Assembly: GCF_003014575.1 (NCBI RefSeq)
Contig: NZ_PYGF01000014.1
Coordinates: 29,443 to 93,442, forward strand
DNA: 64,000 bases
Source: Cecembia rubra
Lineage (GTDB): Bacteria; Bacteroidota; Bacteroidia; Cytophagales; Cyclobacteriaceae
Direction of reading: 5' to 3'
Shown: positions 18,701 to 27,148 of the stretch, one piece after another
Position numbering within the stretch: the stretch's first letter is position 1
Layout: every line of letters starts with the position of its first letter
Notes under the pieces: model-generated
Told to the model about the DNA's origin: nothing
Seen by the model: the letters and a program-made list of their open reading frames with translations, nothing else
Databases searched by the model: none
Made by a program: the position numbers and the translations under genes

Positions 18701-18850
18701 TAAAATCTCTCTTTTAAAATGCCATACTAAATCACTTCCTGAAGGAATGCCTGAAGAAATAGACGCACCTGCACCAAGCAACAAATCAAATGACTGATTT
18801 GAAAGTACTTTAAAACTTCGCAGAAAGGTATCCTTGTCTATTTTTTGCAT
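15725..18850 (-). CDS. Single-chain SIR2-APAZ-Argonaute (short pAgo with fused SIR2 effector)
   Basis: Predicted abortive-infection effector: guide-directed nucleic-acid sensing through a PIWI module triggers NAD+ depletion by the SIR2 module. The N-terminus has SIR2 motifs GAGAS (residues 26-30), TTNFDD with Asn139 and LHGDF with His181, so the NADase site looks intact. The C-terminus (about 795-1041) is PIWI-like: AFVGLGYSIRQ, FLLWTHGV, KYYQGKRGIPTPLLIKRFRG and KLTKMNWNGAELYKTMPVTI. GLG replaces the usual first catalytic Asp, so the slicer site appears dead, as in short pAgos. The middle should be APAZ plus MID by family architecture. It starts 1 base after hsdR ends and is the last gene of the RM operon. 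Confidence 0.87.
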   Translation of the reverse strand: MQKIDKDTFLRSFKVLSNQSFDLLLGAGASISSGIPSGSDLVWHFKREILSSSGKISGKKFQDLKIEDNKKIIQSYFAEKGESHIVNPYSHYFNECYPDPLVRKDFLTSLVRDKKPSVGFMCLSAMIEQQKINTVWTTNFDDLIEKAINGLNYKSCQIVSPDNASTVQQFKTDIPTVVKLHGDFRYDPLQNTDEELQKLEESLHQYFLDASTKRGLLVVGYSGSDESVLQTIEKALEKPNAFPKGLIWCIPKDVSPNERLTQLIELANKQNQRSGFMTIDSFDYFLHELYKICDLKNEHIDKIASERFEQRQFFRLTQNQSNTTPILLNAVKAKNFPKTIFSTKTKINGEGKWKKLIELLEDSNVIASFSKGETLSLFGNENEIKELFKDYFTDELKLIDIPDYIFHQPDSYYIGLLYQLIEKSLVNDYDLALHTKGSQFRKVFSLNHLINQEEINDIQKFNRSFTIPNNIQVFEAFEFKVEFVNKELFLLICPTIHIQTNTGEEPDRLTVQNITNAIVSNRYNGKYGKKLGFWFAELKRRKSDLTFRLGDFEIKLSEYYSTAAKKMDNFFCFESYSKAKEPLIYFHHQDDTKQSIHPINGLKILGPLEESFGANGVASKITLAIIAPDTGFERVKTHLESLLNSVSPTTEKEYLKDFPGFDEVYKKHLIIPNSIQNEFVVSINSQEIKHYSAIQFYDLIKSKIDKLSTRSTEIDCVVIYIPDAWKNFRELKNEQTFFDLHDSLKLYGVKKGLRLQFIEDKSITYKDQAKIKWWLSLGIYVKSNGTPWKVKTDNTETAFVGLGYSIRQNARNKVVLGSSQIFDGSGNGLRFLLQPIEKPVYFGKNPFMSKDDAFRLVSNIRNTYHKIDPIIGLKKLVLHKTTHYTRDEIEGICNALEGIENIELLQIQQFTNWRAIKLKKDFATGKHTFDGYPIERGTIIQLDEFSFLLWTHGVVENQELNGKYYQGKRGIPTPLLIKRFRGTDSIETVANDILKLTKMNWNGAELYKTMPVTIDFSKRLSVMGKQLEELGNKAYDFRYFI

Positions 18851-18851
18851 A

Positions 18852-21764
18852 TTAATTCAAATTCATTCCGTTAATAAACGTCTCTACAAAATCAACAATA
18901 CGTTTCAAAATTCTGTCGCCTAATTTTTTGCGTTGAAGTAAGCTTGGTTTTTCGCCTTCAATGAGTTCTAAAACTTCGTCACGGAGTGGCTCTCTTTCAG
19001 CAAAGAGATAATCTTCAATGAGTTTTTCTGTTTTCTCGGCTGATAGATTTTCTTCTTGTACGATTTTAGAAAATTCCTTTTGTTGTTCTTCGTTCCAAAA
19101 CTGTTCAAATGCAGGTGTAATGTTGTCGGGGTCGCTGATGATTTGAAGATTCTCCAAAATGAATTTCTCTATGAGTTCTCGTTTGCTTCTTAGCGTTGCT
19201 TCCGTACTCAATAAGTTGAAAATCTCCTTTTCTGCTTTTGTCGTGTCTTTTTGAGTTTGTGATTTCAGTTTGATTAAAAGCTGGATGATGTATGAAACAT
19301 TGATTTCATCACGGTGTATCAACTCCAATTCAAAGTCCACATCTTCCAAAATGGAAACTTTCTCCTTTTGATGGTTACTTTTTACTTTGTCGTATAAGTC
19401 AAGGTATTTGCTTTTAAAGTCCTCAAAAAGTTGTTCGTTCATTTTCAAATCTTCCCATTTGAAGTCTGAAAAGGCTGTGAGAATGTTTTTTATCCTCATT
19501 AAATCACGGAAGGCCTTAATGAAGTTCAGTTCATCATCTTCGGTTTCAAGGTCATTTACTGCGTCTGTTGTCGGTGTAACTTCTAATAGCTTTTCAAATG
19601 CTTCATCAAACTTGGCAACATAATCTTCATAAGGTTTCATTATGATAACCTCAATCGCTTCTTTGTTGCTGAATAGGGTAATGGCTTCGTCTGTTCGGTT
19701 TTTCAGGTTTCTGAAAACAACAATATTTCCCTGTGATTTCTGTTCGTTTAAAATTCTGTTAGTTCGGCTGAATGCTTGAATCAATCCGTGATATTTTAAG
19801 TTCTTGTCAACGTAAAGCGTGTTCACTTTCTTGGCATCAAATCCTGTCAGGAACATATTCACCACCAATAAAACATCAATGCGATTGTTTACATTTTCGG
19901 GTTGGCGTTCTCGGTCTTTCAGTTTCTTTGAAATATCGTTGTAGTAGTTGTAAAAATCCTCACTGGTTTTGGTGGAATATTTTACATCATACAATTGATT
20001 GTAGTCTTCAATAAATTCATCCAACTTCTCTCGGCTGTGGGCTTGCAAGCCATATAAAGCCCTTGGTTCTTCAACCACAGAAACTTCTTCGGGAATAAAG
20101 CCATTGGCATCTGCATCATCTTCATTGGCTGCATAGCTGAAAATAGTTGCAATATTTAGATTGTGTTCTCCTGCTAATTTTTTGCGTTTGAAAATGTCGT
20201 AGTAGCGAATCAATGACTTTACACTATCTACACAAAACATTGCTGAAAAATCTTTGCTATGCGTTTTTCGGTTGTGATTGTTGATGATGTAATCGGCAAT
20301 TTTTTCTAATCGCTTTTCATCTTCCATCAACTCCTGTGTGTCAATGTCTTCAACCTCTATATCAATTTCGGTTGCTGTGTCTTTTTGCTTGTACCTGCCT
20401 ACATATTCAACCGAAAATTTCAATACGTTTTCATCTTTTATGGCATCTGTAATTACGTATTTGTGCAAGCAATCTTCAAAAAGGTCTTTGGTGGTTCGTT
20501 TGCCCAATTCATTTTTATTGGCATTATCAGCAAAAATGGGTGTTCCTGTAAAACCGAACATTTGAGCATTATTGAAATACTCTTTTATCCTGTTGTGTGT
20601 TTCTCCAAACTGGCTTCGGTGGCACTCGTCAAAAATGAAAATGATTCGTTTGTCTTTCAAGTCTGCCATTTTCTTTTCGTACTTCAATTTACTGATGGCA
20701 GTATTGAGTTTCTGAATAGTGGTTACAATTAATTTGGTGTTTTTCGCTTCACCTTTTTTGTCTTTGTAAGTGCCAATAAATTGTTTTACCAAATTGGCGG
20801 TATTGTCTGTTCCGTCAATGCAACCATCACTAAAACTGTTGAACTCTTTTGTGGTTTGGTAGTCCAAATCTTTTCTGTCCACTACAAAAACAACTTTGTG
20901 AACTTCTGGGAAGTTCATCAAAATTTGACTGGCTTTAAAACTGGTTAAGGTCTTGCCCGAACCTGTTGTATGCCATATATATCCGTTTTTGTTGGAGTTT
21001 TTTACTCGGTCAATTAATGCTTCTACTGCATAGAATTGATACGGACGAAGTACCATTGGAATTTTATAGGCTTCATTGAGTACAATGTATTTGCAAATCA
21101 TTTTACTGATGTGGCAAGGCTCTAAAAAAGCATCTGTAAAACCGTTGAGAATATTGGTCAATCGCTTGTTTTCAAAATCTGTCCAATAGAAAGTTTGCTT
21201 GAAACTTTGGTTTCGGTTGTTGGCGTAATACTTTGTATTTACTCCGTTGCTGATGATGAAAATCTGAACATATTGATACAAGGCGGAATTAGCACCAAAT
21301 GAATGGCGTTGATAGCGATTGACTTGGTTAAAGGCTTCTTTGAGTTCTAAACCTCTGCGTTTGAGTTCAATTTGAACCAAGGGCAAACCGTTGATTAAAA
21401 TCGTAACATCATAACGGTTTTTGTACTTGCCTTCTTGGGTTACTTGGTTGGTTACTTGGTATTGGTTTTGACACCAATGTTCTGTATTCAGAAATTCGAA
21501 ATAGAGATTGTCTCCGTTATCTCTTACAATATGTTGTTTTTGGCGAAGTGTTTTTGATTTTTCAAAAACTGACCCTTTATTTAACAAGTTAAGCACCTTG
21601 TCAAATTCAGCATCTGAAAGCGAAATTTGATTATGCTTTTCTAATTGACTTTTAAGATTTGATAATAGCGCTTTTTCGTCTGCAATAGGAAAGTAAGCAT
21701 AACCCAATTTTTGCAACTGGGCAATCAATTGTTCTTCTAATATTTGTTCGCTTTGTTTACTCAT
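18852..21764 (-). CDS. hsdR: Type I restriction-modification system endonuclease subunit R
   Basis: Translocase and nuclease subunit. At 970 residues it is close to family length. A PD-(D/E)xK nuclease core is at D119 and E133-x-K135 (YDVTILINGLPLVQIELKR). Helicase motif I is TTGSGKT (266-272), motif II DECH (379-382), motif III GFTGTP, and a late motif QAFSRTNR. It overlaps the Shedu-like gene by 4 bases (ATGA). It appears complete and functional. Confidence 0.94.
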   Translation of the reverse strand: MSKQSEQILEEQLIAQLQKLGYAYFPIADEKALLSNLKSQLEKHNQISLSDAEFDKVLNLLNKGSVFEKSKTLRQKQHIVRDNGDNLYFEFLNTEHWCQNQYQVTNQVTQEGKYKNRYDVTILINGLPLVQIELKRRGLELKEAFNQVNRYQRHSFGANSALYQYVQIFIISNGVNTKYYANNRNQSFKQTFYWTDFENKRLTNILNGFTDAFLEPCHISKMICKYIVLNEAYKIPMVLRPYQFYAVEALIDRVKNSNKNGYIWHTTGSGKTLTSFKASQILMNFPEVHKVVFVVDRKDLDYQTTKEFNSFSDGCIDGTDNTANLVKQFIGTYKDKKGEAKNTKLIVTTIQKLNTAISKLKYEKKMADLKDKRIIFIFDECHRSQFGETHNRIKEYFNNAQMFGFTGTPIFADNANKNELGKRTTKDLFEDCLHKYVITDAIKDENVLKFSVEYVGRYKQKDTATEIDIEVEDIDTQELMEDEKRLEKIADYIINNHNRKTHSKDFSAMFCVDSVKSLIRYYDIFKRKKLAGEHNLNIATIFSYAANEDDADANGFIPEEVSVVEEPRALYGLQAHSREKLDEFIEDYNQLYDVKYSTKTSEDFYNYYNDISKKLKDRERQPENVNNRIDVLLVVNMFLTGFDAKKVNTLYVDKNLKYHGLIQAFSRTNRILNEQKSQGNIVVFRNLKNRTDEAITLFSNKEAIEVIIMKPYEDYVAKFDEAFEKLLEVTPTTDAVNDLETEDDELNFIKAFRDLMRIKNILTAFSDFKWEDLKMNEQLFEDFKSKYLDLYDKVKSNHQKEKVSILEDVDFELELIHRDEINVSYIIQLLIKLKSQTQKDTTKAEKEIFNLLSTEATLRSKRELIEKFILENLQIISDPDNITPAFEQFWNEEQQKEFSKIVQEENLSAEKTEKLIEDYLFAEREPLRDEVLELIEGEKPSLLQRKKLGDRILKRIVDFVETFINGMNLN

Positions 21765-23119
21765 AAATCCAACTGCAATCTTGTTTTAGCGTGTCCTACT
21801 AATTCGCTATATGTAAGCACTTTAATGTTTTTGTAAGTATTTTTTAACTCCTTGTATGCCAATTTTCCGTTTGTTTCATATTGACCTTTTGAAATTTTTG
21901 CTTTTTGTGAAGCATTAAGATTTTCATATTGGGTGAAAATGGAATTAGAACTACCTATTATAATTGTTCCTGTAGGTCTAACAGATTCAACATCTAAATT
22001 ATCGGCACCTATTTGTTCTTGAAGAAAATCTCTAATTTTTTTATTGTCAATTTTAAAGCTTTCATCATTGTCTCTATTGATTGTTGTGATGTATCTTTCG
22101 CATTGAGAAATTGCTGCTGCTAATGTTTTTGTTGGGTAAAACTTTTTTCTGCCAAAATCAAAATCCATTAATATTTCATCTGACCTTTTTAGTTCTACAA
22201 GTTCAATATCGCCTAAGTGGGTAATAAGAATTAAATCTAATTGAGAACGAGATAAATCACCGTGGTGAATAACATACTTGTTTGTATTAATCATTGCAGG
22301 CACACCAAAAAATGTATATTGACCATATTTAGTCAAAATCTTTTCCATCAAATCCTCAGGACCTTTAATTTGAATTTTAGGAAATCCGAAGTATGTATTT
22401 CCTATAGTTTTTGAATCAGCGGTAGTAATCTTTGATTTACTTAATATTTGTTCTTCAATGGTTGTTATCAACCAATCAACTTGTTTATTAATTTTTTTTT
22501 CAACTACAAGATTGATGTTTTCACCTGTTTCAAGATTTCCTGTAAGTTCTATTATATCAGCCTGTGATACTTGATTACTGGCGATTATCTCTTTTAGTAC
22601 AAGGGAATAGTCTTTTTGTGCTTCAGCCTCATTCAATTCAATATCAAAATGATTTTTTAAATATGGTGCTACTCGATTTCTTATCCGAATATTTTTATCA
22701 ATTCCTTCTTCTCTTGCTATTTTTTTATAATCCTCAAATAGTGATTTTGTTGTATAGAGTATCGGTGGTTCAACTTTGTTTACATTTGAAATGACTACCT
22801 TATTGAGGTCTTGGGCAGTAATGTTTTTCATAAAGCCTAAGAAAAATCCAAAGTTTTTATCAGGTTTTGAACTAGATGAACTAATAAGGGAAAGATTTTC
22901 ACGGTTCAATTCAATTTTTACTGTGTAATCTCTTGTATAAAAGCGGTCGATTCCGTCATAGGTATATCCATTTTCGGTGTATTCAACAAAATTTTGATTA
23001 TACTTTATTAGAATCTTATTACCTGCTTTAAGGCTACGATTTGTCAATGACATATTGCCATTGATACACCTATTAAGTTTGGTTTTTAATAATTCTATTG
23101 GTTCTTTTTTAACAGCCAT
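21761..23119 (-). CDS. Shedu-family (DUF4263) anti-phage nuclease
   Basis: A 452-residue protein with a C-terminal PD-(D/E)xK core typical of Shedu/SduA: SQLDLILITHLGDIELVELK gives D295, E309 and K311, followed by the conserved AAAISQCERYI helix. The N-terminal half (about 1-120) is a beta-rich domain of uncertain type, with a linker helix region after it. It lies between hsdS and hsdR, sharing 1 base with hsdS (TAATG) and 4 with hsdR, so translation is probably coupled. Shedu is a stand-alone DNA nuclease defence elsewhere. Its presence inside an hsd operon suggests joint regulation or cooperation. Confidence 0.82.
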   Translation of the reverse strand: MAVKKEPIELLKTKLNRCINGNMSLTNRSLKAGNKILIKYNQNFVEYTENGYTYDGIDRFYTRDYTVKIELNRENLSLISSSSSKPDKNFGFFLGFMKNITAQDLNKVVISNVNKVEPPILYTTKSLFEDYKKIAREEGIDKNIRIRNRVAPYLKNHFDIELNEAEAQKDYSLVLKEIIASNQVSQADIIELTGNLETGENINLVVEKKINKQVDWLITTIEEQILSKSKITTADSKTIGNTYFGFPKIQIKGPEDLMEKILTKYGQYTFFGVPAMINTNKYVIHHGDLSRSQLDLILITHLGDIELVELKRSDEILMDFDFGRKKFYPTKTLAAAISQCERYITTINRDNDESFKIDNKKIRDFLQEQIGADNLDVESVRPTGTIIIGSSNSIFTQYENLNASQKAKISKGQYETNGKLAYKELKNTYKNIKVLTYSELVGHAKTRLQLDL

Positions 23120-24348
23120 TAGCAGAATAATTTACTTAACAATGCCTTTTTAAAGTTTCTAGTTTCTTCCAATTGCTCGTTTACCAAAGCAATTTGTTTG
23201 CTTATCTCATTGAGAAATGAAGCTATCTTTTCTTGTTCTTTTATGTGAGGATAGGGTAAAGGAAGTTTCTCAAAGTCTTCATTGGTAATATTCATTCTAT
23301 CGTGCCTTACTCCATAATTAGCAATCCCTCTCATATATTTAAACCAAAATGAAGTTTGGAAATAATGCTCATAAAAGCATAAGTTTCCGCTTTTAGGTTT
23401 CAAAACTGTATACAGTGGAGACATAACTCCTTTTACTAAATGATTTCTTTTTAATGGACCAACTGGAGCAGAAACGGAAATTCTTGGGTTGTAAACAAAA
23501 TCATCAACCTCAACAATATAATATCCTTCAAGATTATTTTGATTTGCTATGTCTTTGTCAAAGTAATCACCTTGCGAAATAATCCCTCTTGTTGCAGAGT
23601 TGGTGAGTACATTTTTAATTAAACTCCCTTTGTTTTTAATTGATTTCCTTGAAAAAACATCTTTTAATTTCTTTATTTCCCACTCTGGAAAATCCTTTCC
23701 ATTTTCATCTTTAAAGCGGAGTTTTTGGGAGAATAATTTTTGCGTAATTCCTTTTTTGTACAGCTCTAAATTTTCTTTTTTCTCTTTGAGTTGAGCAATG
23801 CGTTTGTCAATCTGAATTAAAGAATCGGATATCTTTTTCTGTTCATCTTTTTGAGATGGAAGGTAAATTTTTCCGCTCAAAAGATAGTCCGCATCTGCTG
23901 TAATGTACCTATCCCCAACCAAAACATACTTTCTTAAAAAATTATTTGCTCTGTTTAAATGACTGAAATAACAGTCAATAAACTTTGGAAAGACATTTTC
24001 TTTAACCTTAAAAGTATAGTAAAGCGTAGATAACAAACCGTCTTTGTAGTCATTTACTTTGAATAAACCATAAGGATAACTTGCACTAATACTTTTGCCA
24101 TAAACCAAATCATTTAGCCTTGTTTTCTTGTAGCTAAGGTGATTAACATTACTGTAAGTCTCTTCAAGAAGTTCTTTTCTACTGACTATTCCATAATGTG
24201 AGGACAAAGACAAGATTTCATCAAGGCTAAATTCTTCATCTTTGTTTGTCTCGGAATATCTTGTTAAAAAATCGGATAGTTTACATTCTTTCCAATCCTC
24301 TTTAAATTCAGGAAATCGCAAGACTGGTTTTGTTCTTGTACTTCTCAT
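23119..24348 (-). CDS. hsdS: Type I restriction-modification specificity subunit S
   Basis: DNA-recognition subunit of 409 residues with two target-recognition halves. The first begins PEFKEDWKECKLSDFL and ends with the coiled coil QIDKRIAQLKEKKENLELYK. The second begins FPEWEIKKLKDVF and ends with a coiled coil IALVNEQLEETRNFKKALL. The internal repeat is complete, so a bipartite recognition sequence is expected. It starts 2 bases after hsdM ends. Confidence 0.93.
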   Translation of the reverse strand: MRSTRTKPVLRFPEFKEDWKECKLSDFLTRYSETNKDEEFSLDEILSLSSHYGIVSRKELLEETYSNVNHLSYKKTRLNDLVYGKSISASYPYGLFKVNDYKDGLLSTLYYTFKVKENVFPKFIDCYFSHLNRANNFLRKYVLVGDRYITADADYLLSGKIYLPSQKDEQKKISDSLIQIDKRIAQLKEKKENLELYKKGITQKLFSQKLRFKDENGKDFPEWEIKKLKDVFSRKSIKNKGSLIKNVLTNSATRGIISQGDYFDKDIANQNNLEGYYIVEVDDFVYNPRISVSAPVGPLKRNHLVKGVMSPLYTVLKPKSGNLCFYEHYFQTSFWFKYMRGIANYGVRHDRMNITNEDFEKLPLPYPHIKEQEKIASFLNEISKQIALVNEQLEETRNFKKALLSKLFC

Positions 24349-24350
24349 AA

Positions 24351-25943
24351 TTAAAAGGGCGTTGAAATATTAAGTTCTTTACAAAATTTAGCTATCTCGC
24401 TTTCGGTTGTTTTGATGTCTTTCTCCAAGTCAACCAACTTGTTTGAAACTGCATCTAAATCAATCTCTTCTTCCTCCTCAAAAGTATCTACATAACGAGG
24501 AATGTTCAAGTTGTAATCATTTTCACGAATCTGTTCAAGCGAAGCAACAAAACTGTATTTATCTTCTGTTATCCTGTTTTGATAGGTGTTTATGATTTTA
24601 TTAATGTCCTCTTGTCGTAAATAGTTTTGAGTTCCTTTTGCGAAGTGTTGGCTGGCATCTATAAAAACTACATCTTTAGGGTTTTCTCTACATTTCTTGA
24701 AAACCATTATACAAGTTGGTATGTCTGTTCCAAAAAATATTTTTTCAGGCAATCCAATTACTGCATCTAAATAGTTTTTGTTTTCAATGAGGAATTTGCG
24801 AATGTGTTGTTCTGCACCACCTCTGAACAATGCACCGTGTGGCAATACAATTGCCATAGTTCCATTTTCAGCCAAATGGTAAATCATATGTTGAACAAAG
24901 GCAAAATCAGCTTTGCTTGCTGGTGCTAATTTTCCGTATTGGCTAAAGCGGTCATCACTTGTAAAAATAGGGTTCGCACTCCATTTGGCAGAGAAAGGCG
25001 GATTGGCAACAATGGCTTCAAAAGGTAAATCGTCAATGTGTTGCGGATACTCCAATGTATCTTCTTGCTTAATGTCAAATTGACGATAATGCACACCGTG
25101 CAGAATCATATTCATTCGGGCAAGGTTGTATGTTGTACGATTCATTTCTTGTCCATAAAACATTGCTACGTCTTTAACTTCTCGGGCTACACGCAACAAC
25201 AAAGAGCCTGAACCACAAGTAGGGTCGTAAACTGATTTTAGTTTTTGCTTGCCTGTGGTAACAATCTTTGCCAATATTTTAGAAACTTCCTGTGGTGTAT
25301 AAAATTCACCTGCTTTTTTACCTGCACCGCTGGCAAATTGCCCAATTAAATATTCGTAAGCATCACCCAAAACATCTAGTTCCGTGTTTTCCAACTTGAA
25401 ATCAATCTTGTCAAGGTGAGTTAGCACCTTTGCAATTATTGTATTTCTTGCTTCGGGTGTTTTACCGAGTTTGGTACTGTTCAAGTCCATATCTTCAAAG
25501 AGATTATCAAAGTCCTCTTCGCTTTCAGTACCCATTGTACTCAATTGGATGTTGGTCAGTATTTTTTGAAGGTCTTCAAGTATGAAGTTTGTTTTGCTTT
25601 CGTCAAATTGGTCAATGTCTTCGTTGTTGCCCATTCCTCTTTTAGCCACTTCGGTAAAGAGTTCTTCGGGTCTAAGGAAGTAGCCCAATTTCTCCAAAGC
25701 TTCTTCTTTAATAGCTTCTAAAAAGTCGTTGGCTTGTGCTGTTTTTGGTGTTATTTCACGAAACTTGATTTTGTCTTGTTTCAAGATGTCGTTAGCGAAA
25801 ATTTCCATTTTCTCGCTCAGATATTTGTAGAAAATGAAGCCTAAGATATAGTCACGGAACTCGTCCGCATTCATTTTGCCTCTCAGCGTATTGGCTATAT
25901 TCCAAAGTTGTTGTTCTAATACTCGTTTTTGGTCTTCACTCAT
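24351..25943 (-). CDS. hsdM: Type I restriction-modification N6-adenine methyltransferase subunit M
   Basis: Methylates adenine in the host recognition sequence. The 530-residue protein has the N-terminal helical HsdM domain, FYTPQEVSKILAKI (about 214-227), SAM motif I DPTCGSGSLLLR (240-251) and catalytic NPPF (314-317). It is the first gene of a five-gene operon (M, S, Shedu, R, SIR2-pAgo) preceded by a 337-base leader inside the cassette. Confidence 0.95.
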   Translation of the reverse strand: MSEDQKRVLEQQLWNIANTLRGKMNADEFRDYILGFIFYKYLSEKMEIFANDILKQDKIKFREITPKTAQANDFLEAIKEEALEKLGYFLRPEELFTEVAKRGMGNNEDIDQFDESKTNFILEDLQKILTNIQLSTMGTESEEDFDNLFEDMDLNSTKLGKTPEARNTIIAKVLTHLDKIDFKLENTELDVLGDAYEYLIGQFASGAGKKAGEFYTPQEVSKILAKIVTTGKQKLKSVYDPTCGSGSLLLRVAREVKDVAMFYGQEMNRTTYNLARMNMILHGVHYRQFDIKQEDTLEYPQHIDDLPFEAIVANPPFSAKWSANPIFTSDDRFSQYGKLAPASKADFAFVQHMIYHLAENGTMAIVLPHGALFRGGAEQHIRKFLIENKNYLDAVIGLPEKIFFGTDIPTCIMVFKKCRENPKDVVFIDASQHFAKGTQNYLRQEDINKIINTYQNRITEDKYSFVASLEQIRENDYNLNIPRYVDTFEEEEEIDLDAVSNKLVDLEKDIKTTESEIAKFCKELNISTPF

Positions 25944-26279
25944 TTAAAATTCTCTTTATTTATTGGTTCGCTAAATTACTTTTTATTGTTGGTCTTTCTG
26001 TCCGTGCGTTGGCTAAAAAAATGGCTCTTTTGGTTTTTTGAGCGTTGGCTCGTGTGTTGGAAAAAACCAAATGTGACATTTGTGCGGTGGCAATAGAAAT
26101 TCAATTTTTTTTGTGCGTTGGGGAAAAAATTAAAACACAGAAGGGTAGGCAATGAGTGTCGGCTTACTCGTTGTCCGTTTGTTGTATCGTTCTTATGTCC
26201 GTGTTCACCTGTCAAAATGGTTTACTTTTTCTCTGTTTTTAGTCGTCTGTTTGTTGTTGTCGGGTTGTCCTTTACACTT
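25944..26279. other. Leader region of the defence operon within its cassette
   Basis: About 335 bases between attC-like site C and hsdM. It is low complexity and holds several GCGTTGG motifs (e.g. GTGCGTTGGCTA at 26005-26016, repeated at 15716-15727) plus the right copy of the inverted repeat at 26095-26138. The hsd promoter should be here. TAATTTAG near 25968 (minus strand) is one base off TAnnTTTG. Confidence 0.5.
26095..26138. repeat. Right copy of inverted repeat flanking the defence operon
   Basis: AGAAATTCAATTTTTTTT (26095-26112) and GAAAAAATTAAAACAC (26123-26138) are exact reverse complements of the two blocks at 15588-15634, with 10 rather than 13 bases between them. Confidence 0.7.
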
Positions 26280-26417
26280 GCTGCCAACGTTTTGCGGCTT
26301 GGCGTAGTGGCGGATTTTTAGCACAAAAGTTCAATCGAAGAACTACACTTGAACTTAGCACAAAACTGTCATACGAAGCACTGCACCCGCCATTACGCCA
26401 AACCGCTGTTAACAGCC
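26280..26417 (-). repeat. attC-like site C
   Basis: Minus-strand boundaries are GGCTGTTAAC (26417-26408) and GTTGGCAGC (26288-26280). Inner arms GCGGTTTGGCGTAATGGCGG and CCGCCACTACGCCAAGCCGC pair. It separates the lipoprotein cassette from the defence cassette. Confidence 0.85.
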
Positions 26418-26421
26418 GTTT

Positions 26422-26982
26422 TTATTTGAATAATTCTTTAAATACATTTCTTTTCTTTTCATCAAATAATTCTCTGACAGAAACTTTTTTATCTTGCTTA
26501 ATCCAACTGTTATTTTTCAATTTAAAAATGTATCCATAGAAATTATTGTCTGCGTCAACTTTTAAGTTATCATATTGATATTTTTGATGGAAAAAGGAAT
26601 TTCCTTTTGAACTTTTAGAAATATATAATAAGACATATTCAGATTTTTCAAAATCTGGTCTTCCATAATGATCATATGCAACAAATTCAACGGTGTCATT
26701 CTCAACACGATTATAAACATTCTTGAGAACTAAATATTTACAACGAAAACCAGAATCCATTATATATGATTTTCTTACGATTTTCTCTCCAGTTAAACTA
26801 TCAGTAGATATTACTTCTTTTTCTTCAGCATTTGGATCGAACTGTGTTACGGATATTTTCTTGCCAACAAAAGCAAAAAGATTTACATTTTTATCCTCAG
26901 AATAGAAATTGTCTGTCATTTTCTTTGCAGAAGAACAACTGATTAGAATACATACTAAAATTGTAACGAAATATTTCTTCAT
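26422..26982 (-). CDS. Small lipoprotein of unknown function (cassette gene)
   Basis: A 186-residue protein starting at the ATG at 26982 (an upstream TTG at 26997 is less likely). The signal sequence MKKYFVTILVCILISCSS has a lipobox ending at Cys. The remainder is a mostly beta, charged domain that I do not recognise. The gene is alone in a cassette of about 0.7 kb between attC-like sites D and C. Confidence 0.75.
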   Translation of the reverse strand: MKKYFVTILVCILISCSSAKKMTDNFYSEDKNVNLFAFVGKKISVTQFDPNAEEKEVISTDSLTGEKIVRKSYIMDSGFRCKYLVLKNVYNRVENDTVEFVAYDHYGRPDFEKSEYVLLYISKSSKGNSFFHQKYQYDNLKVDADNNFYGYIFKLKNNSWIKQDKKVSVRELFDEKKRNVFKELFK

Positions 26983-27000
26983 ATTACGGAATTCCAAAAT

Positions 27001-27137
27001 GGCTGTTAACGTTTTCGGGCTTTGCGTTCGGGCGGGTTTCGGAGCACAAAACTGTCAACCTGCACTAAATTTGAATAGAAGCACAAAGCCCCAAGTTTGC
27101 ACGTCACCCCGCCTGACGCAAAACCCGTGTTATAGCC
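27001..27137 (-). repeat. attC-like site D
   Basis: Minus-strand boundaries are GGCTATAAC (27137-27129) and GTTAACAGCC (27010-27001). Inner arms CGGGTTTTGCGTCAGGCGGG and CCCGCCCGAACGCAAAGCCC pair. It follows the HARE-HTH gene directly. Confidence 0.85.
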
Positions 27138-27148
27138 AGTGGTTCTTG

